NCBI RefSeq assembly: GCF_011059105.1
Contig: NZ_JAALLS010000001.1
Coordinates: 1 to 64,000, forward strand
Length of the DNA stretch: 64,000 bases
Direction of reading: 5' to 3'
From: Fodinibius halophilus
Lineage (GTDB): Bacteria > Bacteroidota > Rhodothermia > Balneolales > Balneolaceae
In this document: in pieces, positions 15,306 to 25,119 of the stretch
Numbering within the stretch: the stretch's first letter is position 1
How the letters are laid out: each line of letters starts with the position of its first letter
The notes under the pieces: generated by a model
Told to the model about the DNA's origin: nothing
Databases searched by the model: none
What the model saw: only the letters and a program-made list of their open reading frames with translations
Position numbers and translations under genes: made by a program

Positions 15306-18268
15306 TATTCAATAATTGATGAAACCACCGCATCTGCAACACGCGCTCGAACCTTACTGATATTTTTGCCATATGAGCGGTGTGGATAGGTGCGATTCGT
15401 TAATATGATAATGGCTAATTTGCGTTCCGGATCAATCCAGTAGCTGGTACCGGTAAAGCCGGTGTGACCAAACGTTTTATCACTGGTTAACGATCCTGCG
15501 GTACTGAAATCATTACTTTTGCGATCAAATCCGTATCCGCGATTTAATTGTGGCGATTGTCGACGAGTAAATGTTTTCACAGTCTCAGGGGTCAGATACT
15601 GTTTGCCCGCATATGAACCTTGATTGAGTAACATCTGGCAGTAGATGGCCAGATTCGAAGCCGTGGAAAAAAGCCCGGCATGCCCTGCTACGCCTCCAAG
15701 GTAATAAGCCCGTTCATCATGCGCTTCTCCCTTTATCGTTTTCATCCGATAGGTGGTATCTATTTCTGTGGGTGGAATCCGTTTATTAACCCAATGGTTT
15801 TTTCGTTTAGGATTAAAGAATGTGTCGTTCATCCCCAAAGGATAATAGAGCTTCTTTTGCACATATTTATTAAGCGGCATACCGGTAATTTGTTCAACAA
15901 TTTTACCGAGCAGGATAAAGCCAAGGTCGCTGTACTCATATTTAGAGCCCGGAGTGTAAATAAGTGGTTCGTTCTTGACAGCCTCAATAATTCGTGATTC
16001 TGATTTTAGAGAGTCTATATATACTCTAAATGCGGGGAGGCCGGAATTATGGAGCAGTAAATTTCGGATGGTAACCCTCTTTTTCTGCCCCTTCTTAAAT
16101 TCTGGTATATATGTTCCGACTTTATCATTCAGGGAAATTACGCCCGTATCCACCAGCTTCATAATAGCAGGGGTCGTTGCCGTAACTTTTGTCAGGGAGG
16201 CCAGGTCATATATTGCATTCTCTTTTATGGGTTCTAATTTTTTATATGTTTGATAACCGAAGCCTTCCTGGTAGGCAACTACGCCATCTTTTACAACCGT
16301 AACCACACCGCCGGGAAAAGTAGAATCAAAGATGGCATCATTCATAATAGATTTAACTTTTTGCAATGAGTCGCGGGATAGCTCCGCTACTTCCGGCACA
16401 TCGGTTCGGAGCGTCGTTTGAGGCATGCTGATACCATGGTTCATCGGGTACATTCCAGGTATTGCAATAGGTAAACGCCCGTCGATTGCAGAACCACCGA
16501 AAAGGGCCGGGACGGCACTGTTAACCTGTGCACTATTTGCAGACCAAGCCATCAATTGAACGTCGGTATCAGCAAGATCTTGCACTACATACGGATTACC
16601 AAAAGCTACCAGTACCGACGGCGTATCTTGGTAAAGCTTTTTCAAAAAGCTGAGATGTTCTTTGCTTAGCTGTACTTTCTTTGCTGATCGTACATAAATG
16701 AATGATCCAATGATCAAAAGATCGGTCTCTTTGGCATCTTTCAGCATCTTATCCATCTCGGCTTTGCCGGTTCTTTTGTCAAGTACGTGGGAAGTAACGT
16801 CTGGGTGGTGATTTTTAATTTGGGATACCAGCCCGGAACCAGCACTGCCTGATTTATCATCAGAAACAGAAATAACTGTAATTTTTGGGAATTCAGATGC
16901 CCTGATAGGGAGGATATCGTTCTTGTTTTTGAGCAGGGTTAGGGACTTTCGACTTATTTCATCCGAAATAAGTTCATGGTCCCGTGTGTTTATTTTACTG
17001 CTCAGGCTGTTGATGTCGATCTTTCGTTGTTGAAAGAGCCCATGCTGTTTCTTCCATCGCAGTAACTTTCGTACCGATTGATCAATACGTGATTCCTTTA
17101 ACTTGCCCGAATGAACCGCCATTTTAATTTCATTAATAGCTGTCAGCTCATCAGGACTAAGCAGCATCATATCCACACCGGCGTTAAGTGCTTTCATAAC
17201 GGCCTCACCGGGGGAGAAATGGCTGGAGATTCCTTTCATTTCCAGGCCATCGGTGACAACCATGCCATTAAACTGTAGGCTATCCATAAGAATACGATTA
17301 AGAACAGTAGAATCCATTGTGGCAGGTAGATCTTGCTGGGTACTTACATTGGGAAATGCAATATGGGCACTCATGATGCTGTTGATTCCATTTCCTACGG
17401 CAGAGCGAAACGGCAACAGCTCTACCGAATCAAGCCGGGCAAAATCAGAAGTAATTACGGGAAGCGAGAGATGAGAGTCGGTATCGGTATCGCCATGACC
17501 GGGAAAATGTTTGGCTGTAGAAATAATGCCTTCGGATTGCACGCCTTTAATAAAATGGTTCCCATACTTCGCCACTGTATCGGGATCCCCGGAGTAAGAT
17601 CGTACGTTAATAACCGGATTATCGGGGTTGTTGTTGACGTCGAGGACGGGAGCAAAAATTTGATTGACGCCCAGGGCCTTGGCTTCGCGGGCTGTAATTT
17701 TACCCGCCCAGTAGGCATATTTGGGGTTCTGAGTGGCGGATACAGCCATAGCTGGTGGAAAGCGCGTTGCCCCATCCACACGCATAGCAGCACCGTATTC
17801 CATATCTTGGGTAATCCAAAGGGGAATTTCACTGTACCGTTGCAGTTTATTGGTGAGAATGGTTTGTCCGTATATATCTCCATTGAAAAAGATGAGTCCG
17901 CCAATATGGTAATTTTGAATTTGGCGGATTAATTGTTGGTACCGGGCATCGTCATCACTTTTAAAGTATCCGTAAGCACGAATAAAGAATAACTGCCCGA
18001 TTTTTTCTTCAAGGCTAAGGGTATTAAGCAGTGAATCAACATCAATAGTGCCATTATCTATAACGTCTTTAGGAGGCAGCTGTTTCTGTTTCGATTTATT
18101 GATGGTATCGATGTTGCTGAGCACGCTGGACTGCTCAATACCGTCTTTGGATTCGGAGGTGACATTTTGGCTATGCGAGCATGTTTGGATGAAAAGAGCA
18201 CCAACAATCAGAATTGTGATAGCATAGCTAAATGAATAGCGCTTGGGATATAATAGTTCGGACATCAT
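15305..18268 (-). CDS. GH3 beta-N-acetylglucosaminidase/serine beta-lactamase-like fusion
   Basis: A 987-residue exported protein. A signal segment (residues 10-30, possibly lipoprotein with Cys30) precedes a GH3 N-domain (about 75-400) with the NagZ-type motif KHFPGHGDTDTDSH at 253-266 and nucleophile Asp340 (VVTDGLEMKG), a GH3 C-domain (about 430-610) and a class-C beta-lactamase/penicillin-binding domain (about 640-980) with SLTK at 691-694, YSD at 779-781 and HTG at 935-937. The GH3 part should cleave GlcNAc from muropeptides. The serine-hydrolase part could be an esterase, peptidase or lactamase. Such fusions are known in Bacteroidota-type genomes. Confidence 0.88.
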   Translation of the reverse strand: MMSELLYPKRYSFSYAITILIVGALFIQTCSHSQNVTSESKDGIEQSSVLSNIDTINKSKQKQLPPKDVIDNGTIDVDSLLNTLSLEEKIGQLFFIRAYGYFKSDDDARYQQLIRQIQNYHIGGLIFFNGDIYGQTILTNKLQRYSEIPLWITQDMEYGAAMRVDGATRFPPAMAVSATQNPKYAYWAGKITAREAKALGVNQIFAPVLDVNNNPDNPVINVRSYSGDPDTVAKYGNHFIKGVQSEGIISTAKHFPGHGDTDTDSHLSLPVITSDFARLDSVELLPFRSAVGNGINSIMSAHIAFPNVSTQQDLPATMDSTVLNRILMDSLQFNGMVVTDGLEMKGISSHFSPGEAVMKALNAGVDMMLLSPDELTAINEIKMAVHSGKLKESRIDQSVRKLLRWKKQHGLFQQRKIDINSLSSKINTRDHELISDEISRKSLTLLKNKNDILPIRASEFPKITVISVSDDKSGSAGSGLVSQIKNHHPDVTSHVLDKRTGKAEMDKMLKDAKETDLLIIGSFIYVRSAKKVQLSKEHLSFLKKLYQDTPSVLVAFGNPYVVQDLADTDVQLMAWSANSAQVNSAVPALFGGSAIDGRLPIAIPGMYPMNHGISMPQTTLRTDVPEVAELSRDSLQKVKSIMNDAIFDSTFPGGVVTVVKDGVVAYQEGFGYQTYKKLEPIKENAIYDLASLTKVTATTPAIMKLVDTGVISLNDKVGTYIPEFKKGQKKRVTIRNLLLHNSGLPAFRVYIDSLKSESRIIEAVKNEPLIYTPGSKYEYSDLGFILLGKIVEQITGMPLNKYVQKKLYYPLGMNDTFFNPKRKNHWVNKRIPPTEIDTTYRMKTIKGEAHDERAYYLGGVAGHAGLFSTASNLAIYCQMLLNQGSYAGKQYLTPETVKTFTRRQSPQLNRGYGFDRKSNDFSTAGSLTSDKTFGHTGFTGTSYWIDPERKLAIIILTNRTYPHRSYGKNISKVRARVADAVVSSIIE

Positions 18269-18358
18269 TCGATAAAAATTAGGTAGTTGTATTACATATT
18301 GAGGACAACATAGCTGAAAGCGTAAAGTGAATCAACGTATTTCCCGCTTCTTCTTGTA

Positions 18359-20806
18359 TCACTGGTTACCGGGAATAAGTTTCATTGTTTTATACTGGCT
18401 TTCGTCCAGTATGGTACTGTCTTGATACAAAAATTTATACTGGCCATTGAGCCAACTTTCGGTTTGATCACCATAATATTCTGACAACGGATTCCCCGAT
18501 TGTCCGGTGGGCAGTATAGACATGGTACGAGTCATATCAGAGAAATCGACCACCCGCCGGATAGAGGGACCTAAAATCATCTCAAAAGGATCATTCCAGC
18601 TGTATTCCCCATTATTGATGGTCATATCATGGCCGCGAACAGCATGGGGACCGATACTTAGCAAGTTATCGACGATTAGTTTAAGGGTTGCAGGGGCATT
18701 GGGGGCATCGGCGGCGCGCCCAAACAAGGAGGGTTCTAAGGTAATGGTATGTAGCTGTTCCCAGCGCCACTCGAAAGGTTCATCACCGAACTCTCGCTTC
18801 AGAAATTGAACAGTCTGGTTCATACTTTTGGTGATTAGCTGTTCAGCTGTCTCGGTAGTATCTTTAGTATTTATATCATCAAAAAAGGGACTTCGATTAC
18901 GCAATAGGTAAAGAATAGAGCGTTCTGGCAATGCAGAAAATTTAACAAAGTTTTTATAGACGGGAGCCGTCATTTCATCTTCATAGGTATTTCGGCTTAA
19001 CCGTAACAAAAACACATCCATTATTGATGCCGCTGTTTCTGAGGGTTCATAGGAGTAGTCCCAGTTTTCGAGGTATGATATGACGGTACTGAAGTCGTAC
19101 TTCTCACTTCCTTTTAGTACAGGAAGAATAATCTTGGTAATCTCTTGAGCATAGAGTGAGTACGAATCATTTTGCATCTGCTGAAAGGCTTCTGCCGAGA
19201 ACGAAATATCTTGGTTTAGGTACTGCCGGATGCGGTCGTATCGGGCGTCGGGCTCCCAGTAGATCGAGATGTAATGGGGATATTCTTTTCCAGTCGGGGG
19301 ATTGTTTGCGTTGGCAACCCAGCCTCGATCCGGGTTAATATTGGATGGCAGCTCATCATAAGGTACAAAGCCTTGCCAGTCTTGGTCCGGCTTCCAGCCT
19401 TCACGAAGCAGCAGTGGACTTTCATTTCGTATTGGAATATTTGCCAGGGCAAGGCGTGCTATATTGCCGGCAGTATCGGCATATATAAAATGTTGCCCCG
19501 GAACTTTAAAGTCTTGGGCTCCCCGTTGGAACTCCTCAAAGTTTGTTGCCCAGTTCATGGTAAAGAGTGCTTCAATTTCATTGGTGATCTCCTGACCGGT
19601 CCAACGCATAGTAATAACGCGATCATCAATATATTTCTGCTCCGGGAAAACCTCAGAAATGACCGGTCCATGTTGGGTAAGCCGACGTGTGAACAGGGTG
19701 TCATCGTCATTTTTTATTTTTATCACTTCTTGTTGAGTCTCAAACTTTTCATAAATGGGTTCGCCGGCTAGGGTATCAAGCAGGTATTTATCGGGATTTT
19801 TAGGATGCATGGCTTCCTGAAAGAAGTCGGTATCATCAAGCATGATATTGGTTAGTGACCATGCCAGCTGATCGTTCTGTCCCAGTATTACAATAGGTGC
19901 TCCTGCCAAGGTTGCCCCGGAGAGGTTTTGCCCACCTGTATGCAGATGAGCTTCGTACCATTTCCCGGGCATGTTAAGACCCAAATGAGGGTCGCCTGCC
20001 AATAGTGGATAGTCGGTGGCCGATTTTTGGGCACTTACCGCCCATGCATTACTGCCCACGGAGCTGCCTTCGGTACCCATAAGTTGATTCAACTGCTCAT
20101 TTTTATTTACAAGGGGGAATAGTGCTTTAGCCCACTGATGAGTAGTGTCTCGGGGAATATGTTGGGCTGTAAGGTTACTGTTTGGGAGTAGGTCGGCAAA
20201 CTTTCGTGAACTCAGGTTTTGGGCCAGGTAGGCATATGTTAGCTCGGATTTCCATGCCAGGTTCAGCTCCCAGGCCATTAGTCTCGCCAAAGCGATCGAA
20301 TGGGTTATTGTCCACTGAATAGGTTCCATATCCGCCAGGGTAAACTGTATCGGTAAACTTTTAGGATGGGTTTTAATGTAATTGTTTACCCCATCAGCAT
20401 AGGCTTGCAGCTGTTGTCGGGTAGAATCTGCCAGTGTGGTCTCGATCTTTTTGGCAATACGCCAGAAGCCTATGGTGCGCTGTAATTTATCATATGGTAA
20501 CAGATCTTTACCCAAGAATTCTGCAAAACGCCCTTCGGCAGCCAGCTGAGATAAAGTCATCTGCCAAAGACGGTCTTGGGCATGCACATAGCCGAGGCTA
20601 TAGTAAAGATCGTGTTTGTTGTCAGCATAAATATGGGGAACGCCGTGAGAATCCCAATGGATATCCACTTCTTGTTCAAGGGCCGGTTGCTCTACGGTTG
20701 ATTGGTAATCAGGGAGGGGGCGATAGAACGTCCAGTATATGGCAATGCCGCCAATTCCCAAGATGAGAATTAAGATGAAGAGTAGAGCACGAAAGATTGT
20801 TTTCAT
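18359..20806 (-). CDS. Penicillin acylase family Ntn hydrolase
   Basis: An 815-residue protein with an N-terminal membrane/signal segment (residues 8-27), an alpha-chain region, and the autoprocessing junction VGSNAWAVS at 250-258, where Ser252 becomes the N-terminal nucleophile of the beta chain. The DPHLGLNMPGKWYEAHL segment (about 272-288) is typical of the family. Family members hydrolyse amides such as penicillins or acyl-homoserine lactones in the periplasm. The substrate is unknown. It lies 90 bp upstream of the GH3/beta-lactamase gene on the same strand, so joint envelope or lactam/amide breakdown is a fair inference. Confidence 0.9.
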   Translation of the reverse strand: MKTIFRALLFILILILGIGGIAIYWTFYRPLPDYQSTVEQPALEQEVDIHWDSHGVPHIYADNKHDLYYSLGYVHAQDRLWQMTLSQLAAEGRFAEFLGKDLLPYDKLQRTIGFWRIAKKIETTLADSTRQQLQAYADGVNNYIKTHPKSLPIQFTLADMEPIQWTITHSIALARLMAWELNLAWKSELTYAYLAQNLSSRKFADLLPNSNLTAQHIPRDTTHQWAKALFPLVNKNEQLNQLMGTEGSSVGSNAWAVSAQKSATDYPLLAGDPHLGLNMPGKWYEAHLHTGGQNLSGATLAGAPIVILGQNDQLAWSLTNIMLDDTDFFQEAMHPKNPDKYLLDTLAGEPIYEKFETQQEVIKIKNDDDTLFTRRLTQHGPVISEVFPEQKYIDDRVITMRWTGQEITNEIEALFTMNWATNFEEFQRGAQDFKVPGQHFIYADTAGNIARLALANIPIRNESPLLLREGWKPDQDWQGFVPYDELPSNINPDRGWVANANNPPTGKEYPHYISIYWEPDARYDRIRQYLNQDISFSAEAFQQMQNDSYSLYAQEITKIILPVLKGSEKYDFSTVISYLENWDYSYEPSETAASIMDVFLLRLSRNTYEDEMTAPVYKNFVKFSALPERSILYLLRNRSPFFDDINTKDTTETAEQLITKSMNQTVQFLKREFGDEPFEWRWEQLHTITLEPSLFGRAADAPNAPATLKLIVDNLLSIGPHAVRGHDMTINNGEYSWNDPFEMILGPSIRRVVDFSDMTRTMSILPTGQSGNPLSEYYGDQTESWLNGQYKFLYQDSTILDESQYKTMKLIPGNQ

Positions 20807-21011
20807 AGTAGCTGATATTATTGATAGTCACCCAAGAATGTAGCAAACATAGTAATTAATCTATAGCGTAGTTAACAGCTTGTGTCGAAGTAGGTATTGA
20901 GAAATAAGTGAAGTTAAAATCGAAGTGTAATTACGTTGAAAAAGCCCAAGAATTTCGATACTCTCTTATAGCAAAAGAAAAACATGAAATCATAATGAAC
21001 GCAATATATTT

Positions 21012-21863
21012 ATGGATATTAAAAAAGTAGCAGTTATTGGCGGTGGCACCATGGGTAATGGCATCTGCCATGTATTCGCCATGAATGGCACCTCTGTTAA
21101 TCTTATCGAGATGAACCAGGAGCTGGCTGATAAAGCGCTGGCAACCATTGAGAAAAACCTGGATCGAATGGTTAACAAAGAGAAGATCGATTCAGCGCAA
21201 AAAGTGGAAACCCTCGAAAATATTGAAACGCACACCAGTACTGTTGATGGGGTTAAAGATGTAGATCTGGTTGTTGAGGCGGTACCTGAAAATTTTGAGC
21301 TCAAAAAGAATGTATTTTCTGATGTTGATAAGGCCGCCCCGGAAGATGCCATTCTTGCCTCAAATACCTCTTCTATTTCGATTACAAAGCTTGCTGCAAC
21401 TACTTCACGCCCCGAGCAATTTATCGGGATGCACTTTTTCAATCCGGTACCGGTAATGAAGCTGGTGGAAATTGTTCGCGGCCTTGATACCAACCAAGAG
21501 ACTGTTGATACGATTGAGGAGACAGCGAAATTACTGAATAAGAATCCTGTAGAAGTGGCCGACTATCCCGGTTTTGTATCGAACCGCGTGCTGATGCCGA
21601 TGATTAATGAGGCGATCTACTGTGTATATGAAGGCGTTGCGGAGCCCGAAGATGTAGATTCCGTGATGAAGCTGGGGATGGCACATCCTATGGGCCCATT
21701 ACGTCTGGCTGATTTTATTGGCCTTGATGTATGCCTGGATATTCTCAATGTTCTGCATGAAGGGTTTAAAGATCCCAAATATCGTCCTTGTCCCTTACTG
21801 GTTAAAATGGTTGATGCCGGTAAGTTGGGTGATAAAACAGGAGAAGGGTTTTATGAGCACTAG
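21012..21863 (+). CDS. 3-hydroxybutyryl-CoA dehydrogenase
   Basis: A 283-residue NAD-dependent dehydrogenase. It has an N-terminal Rossmann motif GGGTMG (residues 10-15), the catalytic His in GMHFFNPVPVMKLVEIV (about 138-154), and the C-terminal domain motif YPGFVSNRVLMPMINEA (about 181-197). It converts (S)-3-hydroxybutyryl-CoA to acetoacetyl-CoA in fatty-acid or butyrate-type metabolism. It is a standalone Hbd/PaaH-type enzyme, not fused to enoyl-CoA hydratase. A strong terminator follows. Confidence 0.93.
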   Translation: MDIKKVAVIGGGTMGNGICHVFAMNGTSVNLIEMNQELADKALATIEKNLDRMVNKEKIDSAQKVETLENIETHTSTVDGVKDVDLVVEAVPENFELKKNVFSDVDKAAPEDAILASNTSSISITKLAATTSRPEQFIGMHFFNPVPVMKLVEIVRGLDTNQETVDTIEETAKLLNKNPVEVADYPGFVSNRVLMPMINEAIYCVYEGVAEPEDVDSVMKLGMAHPMGPLRLADFIGLDVCLDILNVLHEGFKDPKYRPCPLLVKMVDAGKLGDKTGEGFYEH

Positions 21864-21896
21864 GTAATTTTTTGCTCTCAATTGTTGGATTAATTT

Positions 21897-21930
21897 AACC
21901 CTCGGGCTCTGTTGAGTTCGGGGGTTTTTA
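21897..21930 (+). terminator. Rho-independent terminator
   Basis: AACCCTCGGGCTC...GAGTTCGGGGGTT makes a 13-pair stem with G-U pairs and a TGTT loop, followed by TTTTTA. It lies 33 bp past the dehydrogenase stop. Confidence 0.8.
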
Positions 21931-21991
21931 CTTCTGTTTAGGTATTGATTCTAATAGTTTAATAGCTTATCAAAAAGCCACTTACTTGGTA

Positions 21992-22312
21992 CTACCAAAA
22001 TCGCCAATAGCTGATATACGATTTGAGGCGGTCAACAAAAAATTTTCCCCGAAACCATCCCAAAACACAACAAAGTATCAAGAAGGTATAAACGAATACT
22101 GTTGCTATATTACTGACGATAGCCGTATATGAGTGAACCTCTGCCAAGAGGTAGAATCCCCCAATACCAATACCGGGAAACATCCAGAATGCAATAATAT
22201 TGATCAGTATAAAACCAAGAACCAATGCGGTAACGGAATGGCCTATACGCTCACCGAGAGTTGGAACTCGTTGGTGTTCGGATTCGTTGATTTTTAAATG
22301 GTCACTATTCAT
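21992..22312 (-). CDS. Hypothetical two-helix membrane protein
   Basis: A 106-residue protein with a hydrophilic N-terminus (residues 1-26), two or three hydrophobic helices (about 27-58 and 65-88) and a basic C-terminal tail rich in aromatic residues (RLKSYISYWRFW). No family is recognised. It stands alone between two convergent or divergent neighbours. The balanced charge pattern and start position make a real gene likely. Confidence 0.6.
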   Translation of the reverse strand: MNSDHLKINESEHQRVPTLGERIGHSVTALVLGFILINIIAFWMFPGIGIGGFYLLAEVHSYTAIVSNIATVFVYTFLILCCVLGWFRGKFFVDRLKSYISYWRFW

Positions 22313-22380
22313 TTTATAAACTTGATGGATGTTTGCTATAAACTAATAATAATGAAATGAATCGGCTTTTTGTAAATAGT

Positions 22381-22402
22381 AGTGCGAGCTTATCGCTCGT
22401 GC
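22381..22402. repeat. Palindromic repeat module C, copy 6
   Basis: AGTGCGAGC-TTATC-GCTCGTGCC is an isolated module C-type hairpin in the gap upstream of the dehydratase gene. Confidence 0.55.
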
Positions 22403-22537
22403 CAAATTGCTATGGAATGGGATTGAGAAATAATCATAAGGTGAGCTGTAAAAATATTTTGCCCTGCTTCCATTTCTCTGATATTCTTATTATTTCAAGA
22501 CTTATTCACCCTAATTTAGATTAAGCTAGTTTTAGCC

Positions 22538-23524
22538 ATGGAAACAATCCAGATACCGACCCCACGTCAGATTGAACAAGCTCGTGAACGGTTAGGAAAC
22601 CGGGTCCGGCGCACACCCGTATGGCAGTGGAAAGGGGATGTTAAAGAACGATTTCTGGGGAAAGGTACACAAGCGTACTTAAAGCTTGAGCTTTTCCAGT
22701 ATGCCGGTAGCTTTAAACCCCGGGGTGCCTTGATGAATATGCTGGATCTTTCTGATGAACAGCTGGAAAAAGGAGTTACAGCAGTAAGTGCCGGCAATCA
22801 CGCTATCGCCGTTGCCTATGCTGCCCAGTCGGTGGGGACTACGGCTAAAGTGGTGATGCCCCAAACCGCAAACCAGTTTCGGATAGACCGATGTAAATCG
22901 CATGGCGCGGTTGTTGAGCTTGTTGATGACGTGCACATTGCTTTTAAGAGAGTGAAAGAGATTGAAGAGGAGGAACAGCGCACCTTCATCCATCCCTTTG
23001 AAGGAGAAAAAACAGCCCTGGGGACTGCAACCGTAGGGTTAGAGTTACAGCAAGAATGTCCCAACCTGGATGCTGTAATCGTACCTATTGGCGGCGGTGG
23101 GCTTTGTGCCGGTATCGCAACAGCAATTAAGCAGACGATAGAAGATTGTGCCGTTTATGGCGTAGAACCGGTGGGCGCCGACAGTATGAGTAAAAGTCTG
23201 GAGGCGGGACAACCGGTAGAGATTGAAAAGGTGGATACTATTGCAGCAAGCCTCGGGGCACCCCATGCTGCTCCCTATAGCTTTGGCCTTTGTAAGCGGT
23301 TTGTAGATGAGGTAGTAACAATAACGGATCTAAAGATGGCTCAGATGATGCGGACCATGTTTGAGGAGTTGAAGCTGGCTGTAGAACCCGCGGGAGCATC
23401 GGCATTGGCAGCGGCAGCAGGTCCATTGGCCGATAAAATTGAAGGGAAAAAGGTAGGGATTATCGTCTGTGGTACAAATATTGATACCCAAAGTTTTCAG
23501 ACCATATTGGATAATACCAAATAA
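22538..23524 (+). CDS. PLP-dependent threonine/serine dehydratase
   Basis: A 328-residue fold-type II PLP enzyme. It has the Schiff-base lysine in AGSFKPRGA (about residues 53-61), the AGNHA loop (about 87-91), and the phosphate-binding glycine tract IGGGGLCAG (about 184-192). It should deaminate L-threonine or L-serine to the 2-oxo acid, or act as serine racemase. It lacks the C-terminal ACT-like regulatory domain of biosynthetic IlvA, so it is the catabolic or racemase type. A threonine aldolase follows after 53 bp, suggesting a joint threonine/serine role. Confidence 0.9.
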   Translation: METIQIPTPRQIEQARERLGNRVRRTPVWQWKGDVKERFLGKGTQAYLKLELFQYAGSFKPRGALMNMLDLSDEQLEKGVTAVSAGNHAIAVAYAAQSVGTTAKVVMPQTANQFRIDRCKSHGAVVELVDDVHIAFKRVKEIEEEEQRTFIHPFEGEKTALGTATVGLELQQECPNLDAVIVPIGGGGLCAGIATAIKQTIEDCAVYGVEPVGADSMSKSLEAGQPVEIEKVDTIAASLGAPHAAPYSFGLCKRFVDEVVTITDLKMAQMMRTMFEELKLAVEPAGASALAAAAGPLADKIEGKKVGIIVCGTNIDTQSFQTILDNTK

Positions 23525-23577
23525 CCGGTCATCTTAAAACGACTTTGAAATAATTGATAGGTAAAAAAGAAAGTATA

Positions 23578-24597
23578 ATGATTGATCTCAGAAGTGATAC
23601 CGTAACCACCCCGACAACTGAAATGCGTGAGGCAATGGTAGAAGCCGAGGTCGGGGATGATGTATTTGGAGAAGACCCCACCGTAAATAACCTGGAGCAA
23701 AAAGTAGCATCGCTGTTTGGGTTTGAGGCCGGCCTTTTTGTACCAAGCGGTACCATGGCAAACCAGTTGAGTCTCAATGTACTTACCAACCAAGGTGATG
23801 AAGTACTAATTGATAAGACGGGGCACATTTTCAATTATGAATCCACGGCAGCCGCTCATCTTTCTTCGGTATTGCTGAAAACGTTGGAAGGGCATAGGGG
23901 CAAACTTTCTGTTGAGCTGTTGAACGATAATGTAAGGGGAACTCATGATTGGGATCCCAATACCAAGGTTATTTCACTGGAAAATACCACTAATAAGGGA
24001 GGCGGGTGTTGTTACACAGAAGACGAGCTCAATGAAATTCGTGAATTCGCAGATACTAATGATTTAAAAGTCCATTTGGATGGAGCGCGACTCTGGAATG
24101 CTATGACGGCAACCGGAACGGATCCCCAATTCTACAGTTCGATTGCTGATACATTATCGGTCTGCTTTAGCAAAGGGCTTGGGGCACCTGTTGGGTCGAT
24201 GGTTTTATCATCCCAAAAAAATATTAACACTGCCCGTAGAATGCGAAAAATGTGGGGCGGGGGGATGCGCCAAATCGGGCTCTTAGCCGCTGCGGCAGAC
24301 CACGCCATAGAATATCACTATCCTCTGCTAGAGGAGGATCACCGGCGGGCTAAGGAGCTGGCCCGGACCATTGATAATTGTAGTCAGCTTGCTATAGATA
24401 TCGAGTCGGTGGAGACAAATATTCTCATTTTCGATGTAAAGGAGGGAACTGCTGAATCAGTTATTCCAGTCCTGGAAGAAGAAGGCGTCCGAATTGTCCC
24501 TTTTGGCCCGCAAACGCTCAGGGCTACTTTTCATTTTCAGGTTACGGATGAGGATCTGGAAAAAGTGAAGGCGACCTTCAAAGAGCAATTTTCCTAA
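23578..24597 (+). CDS. Low-specificity threonine aldolase
   Basis: A 339-residue fold-type I PLP enzyme starting MIDLRSDTVTTPT, the usual family N-terminus. A longer frame from TTG at 23554 exists, but the ATG at 23578 fits the family. The motifs are GDDVFGEDPTVN (about residues 27-38), HLDGARLWNA (about 162-171) and the PLP lysine in CFSKGLGAPVGS (about 193-204). It cleaves threonine or allo-threonine to glycine and acetaldehyde. It lies in one transcript with the dehydratase. Confidence 0.92.
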   Translation: MIDLRSDTVTTPTTEMREAMVEAEVGDDVFGEDPTVNNLEQKVASLFGFEAGLFVPSGTMANQLSLNVLTNQGDEVLIDKTGHIFNYESTAAAHLSSVLLKTLEGHRGKLSVELLNDNVRGTHDWDPNTKVISLENTTNKGGGCCYTEDELNEIREFADTNDLKVHLDGARLWNAMTATGTDPQFYSSIADTLSVCFSKGLGAPVGSMVLSSQKNINTARRMRKMWGGGMRQIGLLAAAADHAIEYHYPLLEEDHRRAKELARTIDNCSQLAIDIESVETNILIFDVKEGTAESVIPVLEEEGVRIVPFGPQTLRATFHFQVTDEDLEKVKATFKEQFS

Positions 24598-24615
24598 ACG
24601 ACGGTAGGATAACAG

Positions 24616-25089
24616 TTATTTAAGCTTGTCATCATTGGTGTAGGTTTTCCACAGGGGGTGGTCTCTGTCGACATATTCCATCTGCATAGTCTCAAAAGCT
24701 CTCAACTCAAGCTTAATATAGGGACTTATGGCTTTAAGAAAGCTCCAAAACCATCCCTTGCCAACGGTGCCGCTAATCTCTTTTCGGTAGGCTTCAACTG
24801 CTTTGTCGAGGTGCATTTGCCCTTTAAAGGGAGGTTGGTAATACAGGTTTTTTCTTGGTACCCCATGAGTTCCCATCTGCGTTAGTGACCCACCAGTAGT
24901 AGAACGGTCCAAAGATTGATCTAACATTTCAATACGAGAGGAGTCCGGATTTTCTCTAATCTGGATGCGAGTTGTGTCCGTTTCTTGGGCTAGGCTAAAG
25001 AGAGGCCACAGGCACAACAGCAAAGCTGATAACAGTATATAAAAAGCAGTTTTCCTGTTTGTGAGATCCAAGGTGATATGAAAAATCAA
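24616..25089 (-). CDS. Hypothetical secreted protein
   Basis: A 157-residue protein with a signal peptide (hydrophobic residues 14-34, likely cleaved after SLA). The mature part holds NPDSSRIEMLDQS, a RKNLYYQPPFKG segment and a C-terminal half rich in aromatic and charged residues. No family is recognised. It is convergent with the aldolase gene (18-bp gap) and follows the ArgD-type gene by 30 bp on the same strand. Confidence 0.6.
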   Translation of the reverse strand: MIFHITLDLTNRKTAFYILLSALLLCLWPLFSLAQETDTTRIQIRENPDSSRIEMLDQSLDRSTTGGSLTQMGTHGVPRKNLYYQPPFKGQMHLDKAVEAYRKEISGTVGKGWFWSFLKAISPYIKLELRAFETMQMEYVDRDHPLWKTYTNDDKLK

Positions 25090-25119
25090 TTAATTTTAAA
25101 TACTATAACTGATAAACAT

